64,000 bases of DNA. Origin: Caprimulgus europaeus. Lineage: Eukaryota > Chordata > Aves > Caprimulgiformes > Caprimulgidae. The notes below the pieces were generated by a model. The model was not told where the DNA came from. It saw only the letters and a list, made by a program, of their open reading frames with translations, and did not search any database. The position numbers were made by a program, and so were the translations under genes. Positions 13,744-26,626 of this stretch are shown piece after piece (position 1 is the stretch's first letter; each line of letters starts with the position of its first letter). The stretch covers positions 48,841,465-48,905,464 of the forward strand of contig OU015530.1 of NCBI GenBank assembly GCA_907165065.1, read 5' to 3'.

Positions 13744-14897
13744 TGTGGTGGGTTGACCCTGGCTAGAGACCGGATGCCCACCAAAGCCCACTCTATCACT
13801 CCCCCTCCTCAAATGGGCAGGGGGAGAAAATTATAACGAAAAGCTCGTGGGTGGAGATAAGGACGGAGAGAGATCACTCACCAATTACTGGCACGGGCAA
13901 AACAGACTCGACTTGGGGGAAAAAAAAACAAATTTACTTTATTACAAATCAAAATTAGAGGAGAATGAGAAGTAAAACCAAATCTTAAAACACCTCCCCC
14001 ATCCCTCCCTTCTTCCCGGGCTTAATCTCTTTCCCGATTTTCCACCTCCTCCCCCCAGCAGCACAGGGGGACAGGGAATGGGGTTAGGGTCAGTTCATCA
14101 CACGGTGTTTCTGCCGCTGCTTCCTCCTCAGGGGGAGGTCTCCTTCCCCCGCACCAGCGTGGGGTCCCTCTCACGGGAGACAGTCCTCCACCAACTGCTC
14201 CAACGTGAGTCCTTCCCATGACTGACAGCTCTTCACGAGCTGCTCCAGTCTGGGTCCATTCCATGGGGTGCAGTCCTTCAGGAAGGGACTGCTCCAGCGC
14301 GGGTCCCCCACGGGGTCACAAGTCCTGCCAGCAAACCTGCTCCGGCGTGGGCTCCTCTCTCCACGGGCTACAGGTCCTGACAGGAACCTGCTCCAGCGCG
14401 GGCTTCCCGCGGGGTCACAGCCTCCTTCGGCATCCACCTGCTCCGGCATGGGGTCCTCCACGGGCTACAGGTGGTCATCTGCACCACCATGGACCTCCAT
14501 GGGCTGCAGGGGGACAGCCTGCTTCACCATGGTCTTCACCACATGTTGGGGGGGGAATCTCTGCTCCGGCGCCAGAGCCCATCCTCCCCCTCCTTCTTCA
14601 CTGACCTTGGTGTCTGCGAAGTTGTTTTCTCTTACATCTTCTCACTCCTCTCTCTAGCTGCAAAGTGTGCAGCTTTTTTTTTTCTCCCTTCCTTTTTTTT
14701 TTTTCTTAATTATGTTATCACAGAGGTGTTACTGATTGGCTCGGCCTTGGCCAGCGGCGGGTCCCTTCTTGTAGCCGGCTGGCATTGGCTGTGTCGGGTC
14801 GGACATGGGGGAAGCTTCTGGCAGCTTCTCTCACAGAAGCCACCCCATGTCCCCTCCCCCACTGCTACCAAAAACCTTGCCACACAAACCCAATACA
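13744..14897 (-). mobile_element. Solo LTR of an avian endogenous retrovirus with 5-bp target duplication
   Basis: The element begins TGTGGTGGGTTGAC and ends CAATACA, giving TG..CA termini. It is flanked by a perfect 5-bp direct repeat, GTAAT, at 13739-13743 and 14898-14902, which is direct evidence of an independent insertion. It matches the copy at 9814-10913 end to end. A minus-strand AATAAA (13938-13943) lies near its 3' end on that strand. It retains many CpG sites and a GC-rich body, consistent with a younger age than its neighbour. No internal genes are present, so it is a solo LTR left by recombination. Frames of up to 190 codons across it are chance frames. Confidence 0.92.
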
Positions 14898-14902
14898 GTA
14901 AT

Positions 14903-17900
14903 GCAGAGCATACAGCCTCAAGTGAGAGAAAGAAATTAAAGCACATCTTCAGCTTAACAGCTCTGCACTCATCTTTTGGGAAAATGCCCTCACCACAAAG
15001 CTACGAGCTGCTCAGGAGGAGTGCTGCAAACTGCTCCAGCTGAGTCTGTTCCAATGTGCAGAAAGCAGGTTATTAGGAAATATATGCATTTATTTGCTCA
15101 AATTATATAACTAGATAATATGGCAAACTTTGAGGCTCAAGATGATTTCAACAAGGCTACCAAGAGAAGAAAAAAAAGGGTAATTGTAGTAAGATTAAAT
15201 TAAGCACACTTATGTTTCCCTTGTTTTGATACCATCGAATCATCTTTGAACATCTTGCCTTTTTTGTTAACAAGAAACATTTTTCGCAAACTTGTCCATT
15301 TTCCCACCTATATTAACTTGTCTTGTGAAAGACATTTACTTCTGCTTCCAAAACTTGTCTTTGATATCTTCAATATACTCAGGGAAAAAGGAAGGCAAAG
15401 TTATTTGAGCTACAAATTGCACAGAAGAAGTTCTGTAACCACAAGGATGATGTGTGCAGTCTGGCCCTGCCTGCTAGGAGTGTGCATGTATTAAAAATAG
15501 GTGGATAAAATATAGATATATATGACATTTTACATCAAAAAAGTACAGGTAAAAGATATTTACATCAACACCTAAACTTACATGTTTTGTTACTATTCTG
15601 GAGCCCAAGCTAAGTTTGGATCCCATTAAATCAGTCTTCAATAAATACTTTGTTACTAGAAGACTGAAAAAATATCATCAGATACTAAGGAATTTCCTCA
15701 ACAATTACTTGTTGATATTGCTGTCCAGTGTGACTTAGAAATCTTTATGCCAAGTGATCTACCTCTTTCCTTACCAGAAAACTTCTATATTTTTACAGAG
15801 GAAAGTAAAGAAAAATAATATTTTTCCCTCCCTTCCCTTTGTGAGTATGAAGCTTATCAAGGGATCAGAGGAAATACTAAAAGAAGTCCCAGTGTTTTCT
15901 GTGTGTTATTGGCAGCTAAATGAGGAGACCAGGAATAACGTATAAAATCAGGAAAAAAACACTGCTTTGACACTCTCTGAAGGCATACATTCAGGGGCAT
16001 TGCTTCTCTCCAAGAAGGATTACAATTTTTCCATCCATATTCCCTGATTCCTAAGAGTTGCTCATTCTAGGGTTATAGTGAGACATCTGAGTTATATTTC
16101 TAGATGCTGTCTGCACTTTGAACAGGTGTTATTGGTGATTATCTTCGTTTTAGATTACAGACTGGGGCTTTGGAGAGGTCTGCTCTCAAACGTCTGCACA
16201 AACTGATTTGTGTACTAGCACTGGAGTCTGCAACCAACACTGCTACTTCGTGGATTATGAGATTATGAGATCACATATATGAATGGAGGAACTTTGTTTC
16301 ACTCTTGCTCCAAGTAATTCCTTATCCTAGAAATGAGTCCAGTGTATTCTCCATGGTCTCCTGTGCCACAGATTTCTTCTGAGTCTGCCATTCCTGTCTG
16401 CAGGAACTCCCCTGACACGCAGCTGGGCCCTGTTCATGTGGCGTTGCAAAAAAAGAATATTCATTACACCCAGAAAGGAGTGGGATAAATGCAACTGAAG
16501 ATCAAAAGCTAGGGTGTTCTTTTTTTGATCACAAATTATTTAAACGAGCTCTTGTGCACAAGTAGGATGATGTCAAACCTCACTTGTTCTTCAAAATGCT
16601 GGAGTTGATGATGAGTTTCCTTCCCAGCCTCTCACTTGTACACCCATAGTGACTATAGGTGTGACTACTATCCTGAGCTCTTCAGACTCTATGTCAGGCT
16701 TCATTGCCATTTAAACCAATTTCTAATCAGAGTACAACTGGTGTATTTAAATATGAATCACTACATTTGGGCAGAACAAGCATGGAAATCTGTCCATTTA
16801 CATTTTTCAGGCTATGCAAAAGTCTGTAGACAAGAACACTATTTGTGTAGAGATTCTTGAATTAAATGAATGTGTTAGTCAGCATGTTCCTTAACACGGC
16901 ATTCAAAAAGTTATTTCTTAGACTGTCTTCCAGCTGTTGTATAATATTCTGTTTTAATTTATATGTGCAGTCACACAAATTCTGTTGACGTCAGTTGTAG
17001 TTCATTCCTTATAATTAGTGCATAATACTCTTCTCGTGTTTAACACAGGGAACTGGAGGAACTATTAATTTTTCAAAAATAATTAAGTTGTCATCAAAAT
17101 ATAATGAAGATAAGAAAATTAAACAAACTTTCTTATGAGTCTGAATGAAATGTAAACTAAAAAAAAAAATAGATTACTATCTACATCTGGGTTTTTTTCC
17201 AAAAGTAAATAACCTTATTTAAAAAAAACCCAAAACAACCCAGTTCATCTGGTGCCTTGACAAATATGTACATCTGTCACATTAAGAGCAACCCCCAAAC
17301 ACTTAAAGAAATAAATAATTAAGGATATAATATATCTTATGCCACACACATAATTATATCACTTTAGTAATGTAGCACTGCATAAAACAATAGACTTGGA
17401 AAGGATTCCTCTGGTGCAGAAGTAGCAGAGTGCTGACGTACAGCTTAAAACTTTGTCCCACATCAGCCCTTCTTCTGTGCCCAAAATCAAGGAAATTCAC
17501 ATTGAAATCAATGGAAAAACTCTCACTGACCCTAAAAAGCCTCAAAATAGTGCAGGTTCCTTCATAGATGAAAGACAAGATCTAGACTATTATTCTTATT
17601 CATATCTGTTCTAAGCTTGAAGTAGTAATTTCAGTGTCTTGATTAAAAAAGAAACAAAAATCTAATATGCTAGATTGCTATTACAGTAAAAAATGAAATT
17701 AAGCTTGGAAAAAAAAGATACAAAGGTAGTTAATTAATTAATTCTCAAGAAGGAGATCAGAAAAAGCATGGTCAATGCACCCTCATCATGCAAAAGCTTC
17801 TACTGGTCATTCATTTAAACCTTTTGCAAAACTGCTTTGATAAAACTGTGCTTTATGAAAAAAAATTAACTGTTAATGCCAAGACTAAACCACAGATGCT

Positions 17901-18974
17901 TCTTTTTATTCAAGTCTATTGGAGAACTGAAGAATATCTATTTTGCAGAAGAGAATCTGAAAAAGTTTTCTTCAAAATACGTTTCTTCTTCATCCAATTT
18001 TTTTAAAAAGGACTACTTTTCATTGTTGCAGAAGACCATCTTTTGGCGTGACCACAGGGATGGTTACATCTTGCAGATAACGTCTCTAAGAGCTTTCAAA
18101 CCTTGTAAGGACAGAAAATCCAATGACTAGAATCATTATTTGTTTGACTGACTTTGAAGAACTCAATGAGCAGTCAGAAACATGAGCAGACAGAAACAAA
18201 AGACTCATTTGCAAGGTATAGCCTGGGGTATGTGGGGCTTTTCTGTGCACTTAGTTTCAGGCCCAGTTAGCCCAGAATATGCAGCTGAGAAATTGCAGCC
18301 TATTTTCCAAATCCTAAATAGGGAAAGACTTGGGACCTGACCCAAATCTCAGTGAAGTCAATGGGCATCTTTCCACATACTCCAATGGACTTTGAACCAG
18401 GCTCTTCGTTCTGAACACTGCTCGTAAGCAAAGCTGTGAGAAAGCATTATGAGTCGTCGCTCTACTGAGCCTCTTTAGGAAAAAGACTTGTCTGTGCGAT
18501 GTGGCTATGAACATGTGAGTGTGGGGGTGTGTATACAAACTATATACAAACAGGGAAAAAACCATTTTCATAAGCAAACTGCTTTCCTTACATGACTCCC
18601 TCCTGTCCCAGCTATTTTTGACTGAAAGTACTATAAACAGAGCAGGACAGATATTTGTATCATTCAGACAAGTATTTCTCTTCAGTCAGCGTAAGAGCAA
18701 ATAGAATTAAGTCTCCTCTTGAGTGAGGCATGGGATATGTCTTGTTCTATTCAGATGCACATGCAACCTAAGCTTTCCGTGACCTCCTTCTTTTTGTTGT
18801 TGTCTTTTCACAACCACTTGACACCATGCACACCATCCTTACACTCCCTCTCCACCTGGGGTTGATTGTTTGATCAGTGAGGGTGTTTAGACTTTCCTTA
18901 TAATCACATCACTACACAAATTTCTGTACTATATGCTTTTCTTGTTCCTTAAGGACATGCCAGTTCTTCAGGTC
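14903..18974. other. Intergenic, no supported gene
   Basis: This is AT-rich noncoding sequence. Frames of up to 87 codons have no recognisable motif. Faint copies of an ancient near-palindromic amniote repeat lie near 17.50 and 18.33 kb (see the 18331-18403 entry). No exon, RNA gene or young transposon is visible. Confidence 0.6.
18331..18403. repeat. Ancient near-palindromic interspersed repeat
   Basis: The left arm CCTGACCCAAAT..AGTGAAGTCAATGGG and the right arm CCAATGGACTTTGAACCAGG are diverged inverted copies separated by about 12 bases. I recall this arm sequence as a very common old repeat in reptile and bird genomes, but I cannot name the family with certainty. Related partial matches sit at about 17496-17545 and 19488-19535. 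Confidence 0.5.
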
Positions 18975-19443
18975 CAGACATGGCTCTGCTGGAGCATGTC
19001 CAGAGGAGGGACACAAAAATAATGAGAGGGATGGAACACCTCTCTCATGAAGAGAGGCTGAGAAAGTTGGGTTGTTCAGCCTGGAGAAGAGAAGGTTCCA
19101 GGGAGATTTTATTGCTGCCTTTCAATACTTAAAGGGGGACTATAAGAAAGATGAGGACAAACTTCTTAGCAGGGCCTATTGTGATAGGACAAAGGGTAAT
19201 GGTTTTAAACTAAACCAGGGTAGATTAGACGGTGTAAGGAAGAACATTTTTATGATGAGGGTGGTGAAACACTGGAACAGGTTGCCCATAGAGATGGGAG
19301 ATGCCCCATCCCTGGAAACATTCAAGGTCAGGTTGGATGGGGCTCTGAGGAACCTGATCTAGTTGATGTCCCTCCTCACTTCAGGAGGATTAGATTAGAT
19401 AACGTTCCAACCCAAACCATTCTATGATTCTATGATTCTATGA
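18975..19443 (+). mobile_element. CR1 LINE, 5'-truncated, with intact 3' tail
   Basis: This copy matches the avian CR1 3' end closely. It covers the last part of ORF2 (about 18.98-19.36 kb), a short 3' UTR, and the tail with tandem ATTCTATG units ending near 19443. The open C-terminal frame at 19072-19362 encodes family residues such as FSLEKRRFQGDFIAAFQYLK and VVKHWNRLP....DAPSLE.FK.RLDGAL, ending in a stop at the usual place. The endonuclease and most of the reverse transcriptase are absent, as is normal for CR1, so it cannot move on its own. Of the CR1 pieces in the window this is among the least diverged. Confidence 0.95.
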
Positions 19444-22400
19444 TAAAAAAGATCTTTCTTGACAAAATTATCTGAGAGAAACCTGGATCAAATGGTCAGT
19501 GGGAGTTTTGCCACTGAATTTACCAAGATCAACGTTTTCACCTTGAGGAGTGCAGATACCTTATAATTCTGTTGGATCTGTTCTTGTTACATCTGATCAG
19601 AAATTCCTGGTTAGTAGAAAAAAACCCCAAAAACCAGGAGCTACAGCACTTATCTGTACTAGATCTTCTCCAGTACCAATTCCCTTTTAGCTTCCAAGTA
19701 AGGCACGAAATATGAAAATGAGCAGTCTTATCTTCTGGACAGCCTCTCAGCCATCTGTCTGAAAAGTCACTATGTAGAAGCTTGAAAAATATCTTTCTTT
19801 TTTCCCAAAGGTAGATTTGCTTACAGCCTGAAAAGCAAGTTTCACTTGTTGAGTGGAACCACAGAGTTGAGACTTTCCACAGTGACTTCTCCTGTTTTAG
19901 AGCAAGACTTTTGTTACATTGAGGCTGAAGGGAATATTCAACACTCCAAACCTTAAGCATGTAGCAGTTGTCTAAATCAGGAGCCCAAGTCCAATGTGTC
20001 ATCTCTGATGGCTCTAGAAGAGGGTGCAGCGCGCATAAGTCAGGCACCTACTTCTCCTCGTTGGCTGTAAAATTCATTGTATTCAAGGAGAATGGCAAAG
20101 TTTATTTCCATGCAGGCAACCCAAACAAGAACTAAATCTTGATCTCCTAACAGTGGTATTAAATACAGATTGTGATCAGTAAACTGTAAACTGTTGAAAA
20201 AGGTCAGGACTGAGAACCACCCAAAAGTCTGAATAGTTCTCAAAGCTATTTGAATCCCTTTTATCTGCTAAATTGGGTTGGACGGTCTTGTGAGAAATGT
20301 TTTTTTATGAGTATTTTCGTTTGCTTTGCTTCTGGATAAGCTGTAAATAGCCTGAGAAAAGGCTTTCTCATAGTATTTCGGCTATTCCCATTCTAGTCCC
20401 AAGAGACCTGGGGCAGTGTGAAAACAAAGACGGAAAATAATTTTTAACATTGCCTAAAAGTTTGAAATTGGAAGAGAAGACAGTTGAGGAGAGAGGAGTA
20501 AGGTAGATGATGAGGCCCACTTTTTTACCTGAGATGACTCCCCTAATGTAAGAAGTTAGGATGACAGTCGACAAGACCACAAAAATTCAAGAACAGCCCT
20601 ACTCAGACCAAAGATTTGTCCAGCCTGGTATCTGACCAGCAGCAGATGCCAAGTTAAAAGTACAAGAACAGGACAAACGCATTTTCATACCTCCCTGGGG
20701 CTGCTCCCTGGGACTTGTGTTTTACAGCTTTCTTGAGCCGTTGACAGCATCCCAGTGCTGAGCACTGCTTATTCAGGAGACAGGTTATGCAACCCCTTCC
20801 CATAGGGTGCAGGAAGACTGCAGTTCTTGCACATTTTCCTTCTACCTGTGAATTTACCACCCACCTACCAGCAGCTTTCCTCATCAGGCACAAACAACCC
20901 CCACTGTTCTGAGCTGATCTTTCCCAGTACAGCAGACCACAGGGTGTGAGCAACTTACCAGCAAAGAATATTGGAAGAAGATGTGTCTCACCTATACCAT
21001 CCTAGAAAGCAATTCAAAACCACTGTGGGAAAGATGGAAGATGAACCTCCCTCCCACTGACTGCTACTGTCAAAACACGCTAATTTCTCCCTGTATTTAA
21101 GTCTTGGCTTGTGCGAACAAAAGCAGAAGGAGAGCTCTGTCTCCCAGGAGACAGGCATCAACACAGAGAGAGGAAGCTATGGCAATCAGGAGGCAGAATT
21201 ACCTGTCAGGAAAGTATTCAGTCAGGCACATGTTTGTGTGCTCCCTGTGAACATGCTGGCCCTATAACATCCATCAGCACAACTCACTCCAGCCCTACAG
21301 CCATCGCTCGCTGCTCCCTGGGAGTGGCAGTGCCAGCCTGAGGACAGCAGAGCATCCATGCCTAGGGTGGAGGGTGACATGGACACTGGAAAATTGTGCA
21401 CTGTGTTAACAGCAAATCCCAATGTCATAAAAATAAATTACAGTCTTTTAAATAAGGATTAAGCTTCATGAGGCAGAGAAGAAGGGAGGAGAGTGGTTGA
21501 TCTTGATCCAAAGTTCTTATTACTGAAGCATGTTTATTACTGTATAATATTTCTGAATATTATAACAGATTATATTACCACTAGAATAGAAATCACAATA
21601 AGTCCTGTCGGTAAATGAGGCAACATTTAACTTGCTTGTGCTACAAGTCTACTTTCTATCCTGATACATCAAGTAGTACCCTTGTAGAGAACGGGGTAGG
21701 AAAGGACTCCCTCAGTTGCTGTAAGTATGGAAGTGGATGAAAGAGAATATTTAGCCATAAGAGGTACAACTTCTATCCTTGTATAACTGACTCAAGAAGG
21801 TAAGGCTAGCAGTATTAAGAAGCTGAATAAACCCCATGGCATTTATAAAATCCCACTCAGAAGCAACACAGCGGGGTGTAGGAATATTCTCCTTACAGAC
21901 AAATTGTCCTTCCTTTAATGGCTAGGCAGCTGGCCAGCAGGATTACTGACCTCATTAATATCTCATGTTTAGTTCTAGCTTATAAATAGAGCTGCAATTA
22001 TGCATGTACATGGTCTATGCAACTAAGTGTTCTTATTGCTGTTTTCCTTCTGTCCTCTTCTCTAGTCTCTCCATTTATTTTGTTTATTGTGTCTGAATTT
22101 CCACTGTTAGCTCTACAGATCAGAAACATTTGTTTGTGCAGTGAGCATGATGAGATGATCTTGTTCTGATGGGAGCGAGCTGTTGTAATACAAGTATAAT
22201 ACAAATGCTGCTAATTTGTTAATAGTGTTAATCCGTGTGACAAAATCCTTTTGCAGATATTTTTCTAACAAAGGAATAAGCACTCTGGTGAGCAGCATCT
22301 GGATTAGAGTACTGGAGACTCAGGCCAGAAGCTACAGTGGACCCTTACCTTTTCCTCCTGCCTGCTGCAGATGAATTAGGCTGCAGTCTCAGCTGTCTTT

Positions 22401-25400
22401 GTGACTGTCTCTCAGTTCCTTGTGATCTTCCACTTAAAGACAATTGCTGAGACCACCTCTCTTTACGATTATTTCCACTGCTGTTGTATGTTGGGGAACA
22501 CAACAATGACATAAATGCTTACTGTGAACATAATCCTTTTTTGGTAGATCTGCCAAAATTAACAAACATTTGGGGAAAAATAATGCAGAGAGCTATGGTT
22601 TTTCTTTCTTTAATATGAAAAATTTAAACTAAATGTTTTCAGCTGTTAATCAAAGAAACATTTCATTTGAATATCGGGCATTGCCTTCAGTTGTGAAGCA
22701 AAGAAAAGATAAGAGTGACTTCAACCTCTGTAAAACTGGAGGTTGGTCACTGCACTCAGTTAGAGCCTTTAGATCAAACTCTCTGCTCTTTTTAAAAGGT
22801 TCCGACATTCCCCACCATGTTCTTGTCTTGCTCTTTATTAAGTCTAAAATACCAGTATTGTCACTGAGACAAAGAGCGACTTTATAGGATGGCTGTTGCC
22901 CCTTTCTGTGTGCAATCATGCTTCAGTTACTTCATTTCTCCAATTAGTATTTTATAGTTAGTGTTAGACTATCAACAGGGGAGTGAGATGTTTGGAAACT
23001 GGGACTGGTGGATGCAGATCCTTAAGGATAAAGGATAAGGATAAATTTGATGTAAGTTTGCCATTCCTTGGATGAAAGCCTAACTGCTGTATCAAAGGAT
23101 AAAACCTCTCCCAGCATTTTTGTGTATCTAACCGATGACTTCCCTTTCACTATTTTGATCAGATTCACTCTAAAATAAATAGGAAATTAGTTATGAATAA
23201 CTTTTTATAACATATAATAACAGTACAATAAGTAGCAATTTTCATTAACAATTTTTCTCTGAATTCAGTCTGCAATTACAAGTGGTTTGGGATTGTTCAA
23301 AGGCATGTTTTCTAGTTAATAAATGGCTCGTGGAAAAAATCACCCAATGATAACATTAGCTACAGACAAACATAATTCTCCCTTTGCTAAGATGTTTTCA
23401 GGCTGTTGTTGGACACTTCATGATTTTTTGTTGCAGATGAAACATGATGACAACTGTGCTGCAGAAAATTAGTTAAACAAATATCTTGTGTCTGTGAATT
23501 TACACAGGACAGTAAAGCTCAGCTGCATCAATTTCTTTTTTAGTATCACAGTGTAATTCTGAGACTGCAGAAGTTTCTTGATACAGTCCATGTTAATATT
23601 TCAGAGCATCTGAAAATGTTTTTCACTCTATACAAAATGACAGTCAAGGCATAGTACGCAACTAACGAAACAGCCACCAACAACCTCTAGCAGCCAGCAA
23701 TGCAGCAATCAGTGCTCTTTTTTTTTGCTTTTTTTTTTCCCCTGAGGATTATTATAGCCTGAAGTTGTGAAAACGAGTCTTGCAGCAAAACCTTCTCATA
23801 TAACTTCAGGATATCTATTTAACTCCCCTTCTGCCAGCTTGTCTTCTTCCTACACCTCTTGATTTCAGACAGGCTGTGTGAGCAAAATTTTAGGGCCAGC
23901 CGACAGATGTCTTCATATAAACCTTCACTTAGGGAAAAAACCAAAACACATTGGCTGTGTCTGTACAAATAGCTTGGCTCATTCTTGAACTCCAGAAAGT
24001 GCTTTAAAATGATTTGTAGTCTTTCATAAAAGTCATCAGTTCACTCAAAACTTGAGTCCACCACTTGAGCTCTGCTTTTTGGTATTACTGAGCCAATGGT
24101 GAAGACTGAAGTCTCGGCTTGCCATCTGGACATAAAAAGCAGTCAGGATGCTGGCTTTCATGGGAAGAATCCACTTCTCACTGACAGTGTGTACATAGTC
24201 CTGCTCCTCTGCATCCTCCTCCTCTTCCATCCCTGATTGCACTCTCACTCCAGGACTCAGGATGGGGACAGATAGTGAGAGAAAGTGCTTGAAGAGCTGC
24301 TGATTTGCACCTGGAGCTGCAGAGATTGCTGCTCCATTTTGCTTATAAATAGCACCATTTCTTATTTGTTGCATCTGCATTCTGCCATGACATAGCAGAC
24401 ACTTTTTTTTTCTGCATATATTTACAAGTATTTCATCAACTTAAAACAAATAATCAAAACTATCCATCAGGCATACATATGTACTTGAGGTTAAGGTAGA
24501 GGTGGAAAGAGTAAAGGAGGTGGATTACTAACTGGGCAGACTGCTAGTCTTACAGTGAGTGATATGCTAGAAATGTATGGTTCCTCCATGAGAATGTCTG
24601 AAGTCAGTCATTTAAGGCCATGGTTTTGTAAGCTTAATTATAGGTTAAAAAGCATTTTTACATCCTCAAAGCAAAATTAACAAGAAATTTTTAGGAATTA
24701 GCACAACCTTTATAGAAAAATTCCATGGAATTTCATTTCAATCTAAAAAATGAGAGAGGAGGTTATATGAATTAAATAGGTTTATAAAAAGAATTTAAAA
24801 TTCTAGAATTTGAAAAGAATGAAATAATTGCACATAAATTCAATCTTTTAGTAAATTAATTAGGAAATCATATCTTTACTTTAGAGGTTTCTGGGAAGTT
24901 TTAAATAAATTTAGAAAGATTATTATTCCCTGTTCATAAAGGATAGAAATATTGAGCATGGATTTTTTTACTTACTCAAAATGTTGTCTGTTTGGCAACC
25001 TCATTGAGTTCATCAGCACTACACAGATTTGATAACAGTGGCTTGAAACCCAGAAACATCAGGTAGAGATTAAACCAGAACAGAGTGAAAACAAAGGAGA
25101 GCTCTGTGCAATACCCTTGAAACAGTAAAATGCCTGCTTTCTTGAAGGCTTTAGTGATGTTGGTTTTCCAGATTCATATAGAAAATCTTATTTTGCTCCT
25201 ACTTAGAGGAGCTGCCTTCTAATCTGGGTTCACCACTGCAGTCTTCAAAAAGTGCTGAATGTGTTTGATCATTTATGGAATAAAATGGAATATGCATATC
25301 TGTAAAGCTCAACATCTAGAGTACAATTTTTTTGTTTTTTTTCATTGTATTCTTCCCTAAAAAGGTACTTACTCTTTCCAGTTCTCTGTAACTCACCAAT

Positions 25401-25709
25401 TCAAGTGAAAGGAGAGTACCTAGAAAGCAGATAAAACTCACTCAATGTTTTTTTGTAATGCTCCAAGAAACAGTTCCTGCACTTTCGGTGTCATACATAT
25501 CTGCAATTATTAACTGTTTAATAAAAAGTGTAAATATGCTGCAATTAAACTGGTTTGCTTGCTAAAAGCCCATCAGTGTCAGTAAGATAAGGCTAAAGTA
25601 GCAAAACTAAACATTTTTTCTATATAGCTAGTCTGGCAGAAATTGGAGTTGATTAATGTTGACAAGTATTTTCCATTTAAGAGTCTGTTTGAGGTTGCCT
25701 ACAATGTTT
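19444..25709. other. Intergenic, no supported gene
   Basis: I find no exon with recognisable protein content. Frames such as 19538-20047 (minus, 169 codons) and 24045-24380 (minus, 111 codons) show no domain, and the former overlaps a faint ancient repeat near 19.49-19.54 kb. A possible old amniote repeat fragment lies at 20597-20655. T-rich runs occur near 23.72 kb. Confidence 0.55.
20597..20655. repeat. Possible ancient amniote interspersed repeat fragment
   Basis: The string CCTACTCAGACCAAAGATTTGTCC followed by AGCCTGGTATCTGACC and AGCAGATGCCAAG resembles an old repeat common in turtles, crocodilians and birds. That repeat contains TGGGTCAGACCAAAGGTCC, AGCCCAGTATCCTG and GGCCAATGCCAG. Family name and orientation are uncertain. 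Confidence 0.35.
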
Positions 25710-25868
25710 AGAAGAGAAGAGGAGAGGAGAGGAGAGGAGAGGAGAGGAGAGGAGAGGAGAGGAGAGGAGAGGAGAGAAGAGAAGAGAAGAGAAGAGAAGA
25801 GAAGAGAAGAGAAGAGAAGAGAAGAGAAGAGAAGAGAAGAGAAGAGAAGAGAAGAGAAGAGAAGAGAA
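25710..25868. repeat. Pentameric purine microsatellite (GGAGA)n / (GAAGA)n
   Basis: This is a 159-nt run of only A and G on the + strand. The left part is GGAGA units (to about 25775) and the right part is GAAGA units. It abuts the 3' end of a minus-strand CR1 fragment, whose tail in related copies is itself a 5-mer of the AGAAT type, so it probably grew from that tail. The 71- and 92-codon frames through it are microsatellite artefacts. Confidence 0.95.
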
Positions 25869-26008
25869 TAGTTCAGTTGGAAAGGACCTACAATGATTAT
25901 CTAGTAGAACCCCCTGACCTACCCAGCCAAAAGTAGATTGTTGTTTAAGAGGCATTGTCCAAACGCCTCTTAAACACTGACAGGCATGGCAGCGATCAAG
26001 GACAGTGG
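25869..26008 (-). mobile_element. CR1 LINE 3'-end fragment
   Basis: On the + strand the block begins TAGTTCAGTTGGAAAGGACC and continues through ATCTAGT, CCTGACC and CGCCTCTTAAACACTGACAGGC. These match the reverse complement of an avian CR1 3' UTR and the end of ORF2. Only the last 140 bases or so are present. The adjoining purine microsatellite occupies the position of the CR1 tail. Confidence 0.85.
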
Positions 26009-26626
26009 TGGGAGGTGTTGCTTATAGCAGAGATTTCCACTGAGAAATTAGGGGACCTCTGTGGTTTGGAGGATTGTCCTGGCTTCATTCCTAAGTAAAT
26101 CTTCCAAAATTTGAGTATGCTGCAAAGTTGTGAAAAATCAGTCAGTAATAGAAATTTGCTAGTATTAAATAGTGAGGTTACTCCTGAGATTTTATTCGTG
26201 CTCAGTATGCTGGAATCCACGCCCGCACAGTCTGAGCTGTTCTTTCCTTGCCATTGTTCTTTTCTCTTGATGGTGCTGAAAACATTAAGAAGGTTTCACT
26301 CTTCTCTCAATATACCTATTGCATGGAGGAAAAAGTAATGGCATGGGAGAGAGAGTCTGCATGAAGAACAGAAGAGGCAAATAGAGGAAACATAGAAAAA
26401 ATATTCAGGGCACAATATAAAAATAATGTATATTTAGCAAAACCTGGAATCCTGAATATGTGCCAAAGGGGAATGCTGAAATCCATGACAAACACTTCAA
26501 TGATATTAAGAAGACATATACCTATAGGATACATTCTGATGTTATTTTACCATTTTCACAAATTGAAATGACATCCAAAATTAAGTAATCTAATGGTTGA
26601 AAAATCAATCTTTCAAAAGATAAGAA
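26009..26626. other. Spacer between two CR1 fragments, nothing recognised
   Basis: About 0.6 kb of AT-rich DNA with no exon or repeat that I recognise. Two short overlapping frames on opposite strands have no family resemblance. Confidence 0.6.

Noticed and set aside
14218-15043. Frames of 128-190 codons
   Set aside because: They run through the body and right flank of a solo LTR, which is noncoding; length comes from its GC-rich repeated units.
16986-16993. Perfect cAMP response element TGACGTCA
   Set aside because: About one 8-mer match is expected by chance in 64 kb, and it lies 34 kb from the only promoter.
19538-20047. 169-codon minus-strand frame
   Set aside because: Trp- and Cys-rich without any family pattern; it overlaps an ancient repeat at its end and has no gene context.
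24045-24380. 111-codon minus-strand frame with an acidic EEEEDAEEQD stretch
   Set aside because: No known domain, no splice-site or promoter support, and flanking DNA is ordinary AT-rich intergenic sequence.
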